Shown one piece after another: positions 57,701-64,000 of a stretch of DNA of 64,000 nucleotides. The position numbers and the translations under genes were made by a program. How positions within the stretch are numbered: position 1 is the first letter of the stretch; each line of letters starts with the position of its first letter. Under the pieces are notes generated by a model. It did not search any database. It saw nothing but the letters and a program-made list of their open reading frames with translations, and was not told the origin of the DNA. The stretch is from Solen grandis (lineage: Eukaryota > Mollusca > Bivalvia > Adapedonta > Solenidae): assembly GCA_021229015.1 (NCBI GenBank), contig CM037792.1:44831880-44895879 (forward strand), given 5' to 3'.

Positions 57701-60700
57701 TCTGCCCATCCCAAATATTGGCTATCAATACCCACTATCCACCCCTCCTGCTGCCAACCTCCCCATAACAAGCTCTGTCAGTCCCTCAAAAACTCATCCA
57801 GCCCTGACATACCTTTGCTCTCTGTTCCAGGTCCTTGAGGGCTTTCTTCAGTGATGCCACTCCAGTTCCTTGGCCTCCACGTAGTCCTGTGTCTGAGTGT
57901 CCTGTCGCTGACTCCTGTGGATCTGATCCTGCAGCTGTCTGTTCATGTCTTCCTGCTCATGTACAGTCTCCTCCAGTTCCCGGCATCGCTAAGCAACAAA
58001 AGGTCAAAAGTCAAGGCCATATAATTGATACAAAAACAACAAACATTTGATTTTACCCAGAATGCTTAACTTATATTTTTGTTTTGATATTGTTCCTGTC
58101 AAATACTTTTGTTGTTGTTATTGTTTTGCTATTGTCTATCTATAGATAGCACTGAGGACACCTGTGAAGTTTGGATGCTATTGGTGGAAAGACTTCCAAG
58201 TAATGGTGAAGGTTAAGTTAAAAATTTGTGACAGACCAAAAACAATAAGCCCCGATCTATTGATCCGTGGGCATAAAAACCTGACTTTTCCTTTCACCAT
58301 GGAACAAAAGGCCTTTCCATTCTCAATAGTCAGAATTTGAGCTCTACCTTAATTACTTATAACATTTTTTCATGACTAGGTTAACTGCCTGAAAACATCA
58401 CTTTTTGTTGTTTTTTCTCTACATAAACCTAGTCAAATGCTGACCACAACATAATCCTGTGTAGCTACTGGATCAACTTTTTTATTAACTAGAACTATCA
58501 CTGAAAGTGATCATTACTTTGACTACATCACCTTTATTTAACAACAACATAATACGGTATTGAATCTTTCATAAAATTGGACATGGCAACAACACAGTAC
58601 CTATAATATATAGAGATATAATAAAATTAAACACTAACGGTATGTAGGAATCATGTCTCTCACCTCCTCCATCTCTCGTAGCCCGCCAGCTTCAGCATCC
58701 AGTACTCCAAGCTCTGTCTCTAGTTTCCGCACCTTACTTTGCAAATCTTCCTTGTCCTTCAAGAGAGTGTCAAACTCTCGCTCCTTCTTCGCTGCCTTCG
58801 TCTGGACCTGAGCCAAGTAGGACTGCAGCCCACCCACTATCTCATCCAACTCCTCCCTCAGTGACTCATTAGTCTCCATTTGATCTATAAATAGATTTTG
58901 GGAATTCCTTAGTCTATAAATAGATGTATAAATTAAGCAGAACTTGGAAGTTATTGGTAAACGTTTGAGATGAAAAAAAAAGTCAGATTTGTTTCTTACA
59001 AAGATTTTTATGTTTTAATGTCTATAAAAAAACTTATTTTAAATTTGATTTGGCTAAAGAAAGTCATGTCAATAATTGCAAAGCGGACAAAGGGAGGGAA
59101 AAAGTAAATACTTCAAAATGAATAGCCTTTGATTCTCAACAATGTTATAAAATGCATAAAATTCTAACTAATACTTATTTAATTGTCTTTAGCCCTAGCT
59201 TACAAATACAAGCTGCCTTCAGTTCTAGATTAAATTTTACAAAAGTAGACAATAATATTGAAAACAAGTTAAGTCACTCTTTACCAATATTTCAGGAAAA
59301 CTGCACATTTTTTATGTACTTAACAAGGGATGTAACTGCTGCTGGGAGTTTAGGAATATAAAACATATAGAAATGATCACCTTCATTAAGCTGCTGCTCA
59401 AGACGTTTAATATCATTGGTTTCCTTGGCAACGGTATCCAACATGAGTTCCAGCTGGTTCTGAAGCTGGTTGTACATCTGGTTGCTCTCGTTGATCTGCT
59501 GTTCCTTGTCCACCATCTCCCCATACAACCGTCGCTATGGCAACAAAAGGATGTGTTACTTTGAAGTGGTATTCTAACAAGCTGTTGTGATGGCAACAAG
59601 AAGAGGAGTAATTTTATATGATATACTAATAGGTTGTTGCTATGGCAACAAAAGGATGTGTTACTTAACATGGTATACTAAATATGGCTGTTACTATAGC
59701 AACAAAAAAGGGTTATTTTCATATGGTATACTAACAGACTGTTTCTATGGCAACAAAAAGATGCATTACTTTTACATGGTGAACTAACACTTTTACATTA
59801 TTTGCTCACAGGCTGTTGCTATGTTAACACTAATCAGTTATAACTATTTTATTATACACAAATCCACATTGTCTTCATTCATAGCATTATTAAGCATTTT
59901 TTTTTCATTGTGCACATTTTCATTATAATGTTACTATGAGAACAGATAATACAGAATTGTGACATCATAATTCATCTTTGAGTTACTAGTGCTAAAAATA
60001 AATGCCATTCCCCTTCAGTACATTTCAGCAATTAATACAGCAAAATTATTACTGATCTATAAATTCTCACTACTTTAACATCAAAAATGTAAGGATGCTT
60101 TCTCCAAAGCTTCAGCATTTAATGCTAAAGAATTAAGTGAACTCTATAGTGCCCTTCTCATTTGCTGATTTTAGCAAAACAAGAGGGCCATGATGGCCCT
60201 GAATCGCTCACCTGAGTACCATTGCTTCAACTGATGTCAAGGTTTTTAAACAGACAAGGATTCTGATATAACTTAATCTAAAACATTTTACCCCTGACAA
60301 TACTACACACCAAATACCTAAGCAATGGGCCATATGGTTTCAGAGAAGACTTGGGCGCAGGGTCATTTATCACCGTAGGGCCAAGACTTTGAAAATCTTT
60401 GTAATGAACCATTAGATGCTACTACATACCAAAAATCTTAGCTCTAGGCCTTATTGATTCATAGAAGAAGATTTTTTAAGATTTTCCTATTTAACTCTAT
60501 GTAAAACAAGTGACCCCTGGTGTGGGGTCATTTATCACCATTGGGCTATGATTTGTACAATCTTGGTAGTGGCCCATAAGATGATGCTACATACCAAATA
60601 TCTAAGCTCTAGGCCTTATGCATTCATGGAAGAAGATTTTTTAAGATTTTCCTATATAACTCTATGTAAAACAAGTGACCCCTGGTGCGGGGTCATTTAT

Positions 60701-62287
60701 CACCATAGGGCTATGATTTGTACAATCTTGGTAGTGGCCCATAAGATGATGCTACATACCAAATATCTAAGCTCTAGGCCTTATGGATTCATAGAAGAAG
60801 ATTTTTTAAGATTTTTCTATATAACTCTATGTAAAACAAGTGACCCCTGGTGCGGGGTCATTTATCACCATAGGGCTATGATTTGTACAATCTTGGTAGT
60901 GGCCCATAAGATGATGCTACATACCAAAAATCAAAAGGTTAGGCCTTGTGGTTTCAGAGAAGAAGATTTTTTAAATTTTCATTTTTAAAATCTATTTTTA
61001 GCTCCTGTGACCTAATTATGCGATGGACCAGAACCATTTATACAACTTTAGTAGAGCTTCATCCAAGGAACATTCCTGCAAAATATTTTTCAAATTGGCC
61101 TAGCCGTTTAGGAGGAGATGTTGTTTGAAGCAATTGTTGACGCCGGACGCACGCACGCACGCACGGACGACGGACGCCGGACAAAAGGCGATCAGAAAAG
61201 CTCACCTTGAGCACGTTGTGCTCATGTGAGCTAAAAACACAAAAAACATTCAGTTGCAGTTCTCCCTACTGTAATTAATGAACCCTATAAAGCTATCCTC
61301 CTTAGCTTACTTGTGCCTTTTAAGTGCAATTCTCCCAAATATATGCAATTCTCCCAAATATATTTAGTGCCTTTTAAGTGCAATGCTCCCAAATATATTT
61401 AGTGCCTTTTAAGTGCAATTCTCCCAAATATATTTAGTGCCTTTAAAGTGCAATTCTCCCAAATATATTTAGTGCCTTTTAAGTGCAATTCTCCCAAATA
61501 TATTTAGTGCCTTTAAAGTGCAATTCTCCCAAATATATTTAGTGCCTTTAAAGTGCAATTCTCCCAAATATATTTAGTGCCTTTTAAGTGCAATTCTCCC
61601 AAATATATTTAGTGCCTTTTAAGTGCTATTCTTCCACAAGTATTTAGTGTTAATACAGTGCTATTTTGCTTATTTCAGGGAATAAGTTCAGTGCCATTCC
61701 CTCAAGAGAACAACTCACATAGTTTGGATCTTTGTTGTCCATGCGACTGAGCCGGTCCTTCAAACTGTTCAGCTCCATCTTATGTTGGTGCATGGAGTTG
61801 CGGGTCTTGTCTCTCTCCTCCTCTATCTGGGTCGCACTATCCTTCATCTCATTCACCTAAACAGGGGCACATAACTCTGTATATTGTGACTGGTCTATTT
61901 ATAGATAATTAAAATATTTTAATACTGGTACATGTACTTTTAGTTTCAAGCACAAATCATTTGTATGAAAAACCAAAACCTCACTATGCTGTAAGTGTGC
62001 ATTCTTTTCAACATGCAAATGCCTATAAAGATAATTTTTTATAATGACTTATTTAAATGTGCATTTGTTAGTCTATAAAAATCATCAGGATTACTAGTAC
62101 TGATAGAGACACAGATAATATGATACCGTTTTCATTTTGCGCGCCATTTTTTGTCTAATGGCCAATTTCTGTTCCTCCTTTTCTGTCAGCGTGGAGTCTC
62201 CGATATTCTTCAAGTCCTTTGTGGCATTGCGCAATTTGTCCTCTGTCATTTGAAGCTCCTCTGACAACCTCTTCAGTCTGTCCTCAG
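54580..62287 (-). CDS. Coiled-coil protein gene, internal part (8 exons seen)
   Basis: Minus-strand exons, 5' to 3': 62287-62127, 61856-61719, 59534-59381, 58884-58664, 57988-57813, 56592-56512, 55015-54893, 54702-54580. Splice phases agree throughout (0, 0, 1, 0, 0, 0, 0) except within 57988-57813, which is one base short. About 390 residues. The first five exons encode long charged heptad-type helices (for example RLYGEMVDKEQQINESNQMY, QLELMLDTVAKETNDIKRLE). The last three carry a repeated [DN]FIQKH module. The start, the end and any other domain lie outside. I cannot name the protein; centrosomal or cytoskeletal coiled-coil families are the obvious candidates. Confidence 0.78.
54893..55015 (-). 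CDS. Coiled-coil gene exon g, duplicated FIQKH exon copy 1
   Basis: 123 nt, 41 codons, phase 0: GENFIQKHVTSSMESIPGII, PHNKVRDLFSDYKPKNENTQ, K. Acceptor TTGTCAAAG, donor AAG/GTAAAT. Confidence 0.82.
56314..56420 (+). repeat. About 24-bp tandem repeat
   Basis: Four to five units of CTGCTACATATAAAACATTT + TTCCG, in the intron between exons f and g of the coiled-coil gene. Confidence 0.85.
56512..56592 (-). CDS. Coiled-coil gene exon f, first FIQKH module
   Basis: 81 nt, 27 codons, phase 0 both ends: DPDFIQKHWSEVSSQQLTPI, SGASSDK. Acceptor CTCTGCAG, donor AAG/GTACAC. Confidence 0.75.
57813..57988 (-). CDS. Coiled-coil gene exon e with apparent one-base deletion
   Basis: 176 nt with phase 0 required at both ends, so one base is missing (or two extra). 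The 5' part reads RCRELEETVHEQEDMNRQLQ, DQIHRSQRQDTQTQDYVEAK, ELE in frame, then would hit a stop. The last part reads ASLKKALKDLEQRAK in a shifted frame that joins exon f correctly. The break is near 57858-57862. Donor AAG/GTATGT. Confidence 0.75.
58140..58280 (-). repeat. Dispersed repeat, third copy of the 21030 family
   Basis: TGTGAAGTTTGGATGCT, GGAAAGACTTCC and CCCCGATCTATTGATC are reverse matches to 21030-21160. Confidence 0.6.
58664..58884 (-). CDS. Coiled-coil gene exon d
   Basis: 221 nt, phase 1 in, 0 out. QMETNESLREELDEIVGGLQ, SYLAQVQTKAAKKEREFDTL, LKDKEDLQSKVRKLETELGV, LDAEAGGLREMEE. Acceptor ATTTATAG, donor GAG/GTGAGA. Confidence 0.85.
59381..59534 (-). CDS. Coiled-coil gene exon c
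   Basis: 154 nt, phase 0 in, 1 out. RRLYGEMVDKEQQINESNQM, YNQLQNQLELMLDTVAKETN, DIKRLEQQLNE. Acceptor GTTGCCATAG, which itself belongs to the neighbouring tandem repeat; donor GAAG/GTGATC. Confidence 0.82.
59535..59830 (+). repeat. About 55-bp tandem repeat abutting exon c
   Basis: Five to six imperfect units built on GTTGCTATGGCAACAAAAGG + ATGTGTTACTTT...GGTATACTAA. On the minus strand most units contain TTTTTGTTGCCATAG, the same sequence that forms the exon c acceptor. Confidence 0.8.
60178..61232 (-). mobile_element. Pearl/Helentron-like element with 165-bp repeats
   Basis: Reverse orientation. AACAAGAGGGCCATGATGGC + CCTGAATCGCTCACC at the left; (GCAC)n/(GGAC)n and GAAAAGCTCACCTTGAGCAC at the right. 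Internal units start at 60551, 60716 and 60881 (period 165). Because 165 is a multiple of three, an open frame of repeated 55-residue blocks appears at 60548-60988; not a gene. Confidence 0.7.
61311..61640 (+). repeat. 35-bp minisatellite, about nine copies
   Basis: Units AGTGCCTTTTAAGTGCAATT + CTCCCAAATATATTT with TTTT/TTTA variants, ending about 80 bp from exon b of the coiled-coil gene. Confidence 0.95.
61719..61856 (-). CDS. Coiled-coil gene exon b
   Basis: 138 nt, 46 codons, phase 0 both ends. VNEMKDSATQIEEERDKTRN, SMHQHKMELNSLKDRLSRMD, NKDPNY. Acceptor TGTTTAG, donor TAT/GTGAGT. Confidence 0.82.
62127..62287 (-). CDS. Coiled-coil gene exon a
   Basis: 161 nt. EDRLKRLSEELQMTEDKLRN, then ATKDLKNIGDSTLTEKEEQK and LAIRQKMARKMKT. 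Acceptor TAAATAG, donor ACG/GTATCA, phase 0 out. Heptad-compatible throughout. Confidence 0.8.
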
Positions 62288-64000
62288 CTATTTATAGACA
62301 TGGTAAGTTATCTTTAATAATCATTTCTAAAAATAGAAATACTGGAAAAACCAGTAAAACGTGTGAAATTTATAACCATTGGCTGTGTAGCACTTATATG
62401 CTTCAATTTACTGTAACAAAATAGTCATGGTGACCCAATAAATTAAGTAATTTTAATATATATGTATACGTATTGTGCTAATAATTTGATGCAATACTAA
62501 TTTTTCAAATATTGAAATGTGCAATGTTCTTAACATGCTGTATGAAATAAAAAAGAAAGATGTGTCAATTTTTGATATTCTGACAGTTGAATGCATTCTA
62601 ATGTAGCCTCAATTATTCATCATGCATTTCTTATCTTAATTAATATTAAGAAATATTACACAGGCGATCACAATACTATATCTATTAAGCATTGCCTCTT
62701 ACTTATAAGTATTTAGTTCTTTAATATTTAAAATATCACTGGAAGCGATGAAAACTCCTCATTAACTGTTGTGAAGTGAGGGGTACGGACTGGACTGGAC
62801 CAGCCGGATGGGACAGGACTGGACCAGCCGGATGGGACAGAACAACATGTATGGTTCCTATGAAGCCTCAATTGCACATTAGGAATAAAAGTTATATAAG
62901 GAGTGGGGTTTTTTTTGCGCTGTAAAGAAAAAAAATAAACTATTGGATCAAAATAAATGTGATTGAGAAAATGGACACAACATATATATTTGACAGAAAT
63001 CATTATAATGTTTAGATGTAATACTGCCACACATTCATGTGAAAAACTTCTATAAAAACACCAGAAAATAAAGTATTTTCAAAGTTTTTCAGATTTGTAA
63101 ACCTTAAAGAAGGTGCTCAAAGGAAAAAAAACAAAAAACAAAAAACAATACACAAAAGCCCAAGGCTGAAATGAAAACTGTGAGAATAAAATCAGTGATC
63201 ATGGTGACACTTTATACTGATTTCACATGAAAGTAATTATAAATTTTCTGCACACTCTTAACATTGTATAATTAACCCTCTACTTCATACAGATGTGTTT
63301 TGGTGCTATGGAAAACATAGTAGACCCAGATCAGACAGTTCCTTCCAAGGGTTGTCTTATCAGGATCTCCTCTGTTTCCTCATACAGTATTTTAAACTTC
63401 AATTCTACACAGCAAAGAAAAAAATGTTCTATATACTGTAGTATCATCAATTTTTGTTGGAGACTTATTTTCGTTGATTTTATGGACAGCTTTATCAACA
63501 AATACCAATCCCCACAAAAACAAATAATTTAAAAGACCTCATGCTTCATAGGACAAGAATCCACAAATATATGTACCAACATAACTAACTTGATTACATA
63601 TTCCATGAAATTATATGTCAACAAAAATTAACGACTTTACAGTACCATCTAAAGTTCAGCAAATTAATATGCATCAAGTCATTATCTTGTTCATGAATAT
63701 TCATGAGGTAAAGGGTTAATACTAGCAATTTATACACATACATTTTCATAAAGAGTTACTGGCTCAAATTCCACCGACAAAACAAGCACTAAATAATATT
63801 TTTCATGAAAAATTCAAGTTCCTGACCGAAATGAATTATTGCTTTAATAATAAACAATAATTGTAAAAAATAAAATATTTGGTTAACAAAACTAATGAAA
63901 TTCACCCTTAAGTATTTAAGTATTACTTAGCGCTAAGAACTGTTGGTGGAATTCGACCTAGGCCTCTTTAATACTGAGTAGATTCCTTATAATATGTTTT
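62288..64000. other. Right-hand end, intron or flank of the coiled-coil gene
   Basis: No further exon recognised. It contains a short duplicated segment at 62785-62840 (GGACTGGACCAGCCGGATGG twice) and the TTAA-ended element at 63272-63719. Confidence 0.5.
63272..63719. mobile_element. TTAA-flanked MITE, longer piggyBac-like type
   Basis: Ends TTAACCCTCTACTTCAT and ATGAGGTAAAGGGTTAA are imperfect inverted repeats flanked by TTAA; interior about 440 bp without coding capacity. Related interior sequence lies at 31207-31420. Confidence 0.65.

Noticed and set aside
60548..60988. 146-residue frame with 55-residue repeats
   Set aside because: Falls within the 165-bp core repeats of a pearl/Helentron-like element.
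62755..62845. Proline/serine-rich minus-strand segment as an exon
   Set aside because: Created by a short direct repeat (GGACTGGACCAGCCGGATGG twice); no convincing donor and acceptor in phase with the coiled-coil gene.

Overview
The window looks like AT-rich metazoan nuclear DNA, most likely from a bivalve mollusc. The genes are split into small exons with GT/AG junctions and large introns. The spacers hold tRNA-derived SINEs with molluscan-type tails, pearl/Helentron-like repeats with 160-bp cores, TTAA-flanked MITEs and many minisatellites. The species cannot be fixed from sequence alone. Two runs of exactly 100 N (3141-3240 and 53241-53340) are assembly gaps.

Layout. (1) 2340-3068, minus: the last two exons of an unidentified protein with a tyrosine-rich, receptor-like tail. 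(2) 7289-14500, plus: the last three exons of a Pbx/extradenticle TALE homeobox gene, then a long T-rich region that may be its 3' UTR. (3) About 20.9-28.5 kb: gene-poor, with a decayed LINE, MITEs and SINEs. (4) 28582-43929, minus: a gene I could resolve from start to stop. It has ten exons and encodes 626 residues: signal peptide, eight CCP/sushi domains and one PAN/apple domain, with every intron in phase 1. Its signal-peptide exon lies in a perfect 264-bp tandem duplication. (5) 44295-49730, plus: the first seven exons of an astacin (M12A) metalloprotease, transcribed divergently from a start only 365 bp from that of gene 4. The zinc-binding HExxH exon is not present before the second gap. 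(6) 50988-53240: two inverted arms of about 0.8 kb around a 0.66-kb spacer, ending at the gap. (7) 54580-62287, minus: eight exons of a coiled-coil protein, including a duplicated pair of 41-residue exons and one exon with an apparent one-base deletion.

Every partial gene is cut off at or towards a gap. Genes 1 and 2 would have their 5' ends in gap 1, and genes 5 and 7 their 3' ends in gap 2. So both gaps probably hide substantial sequence, or one or both are scaffold misjoins.

The most interesting unit is the divergent pair of secreted-protein genes, the CCP8-PAN protein and the astacin protease. They share a short putative promoter, and one of them has a fresh first-exon duplication. All exon calls rest on reading-frame and splice-phase agreement plus family motifs that I read by eye. 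No search was run.
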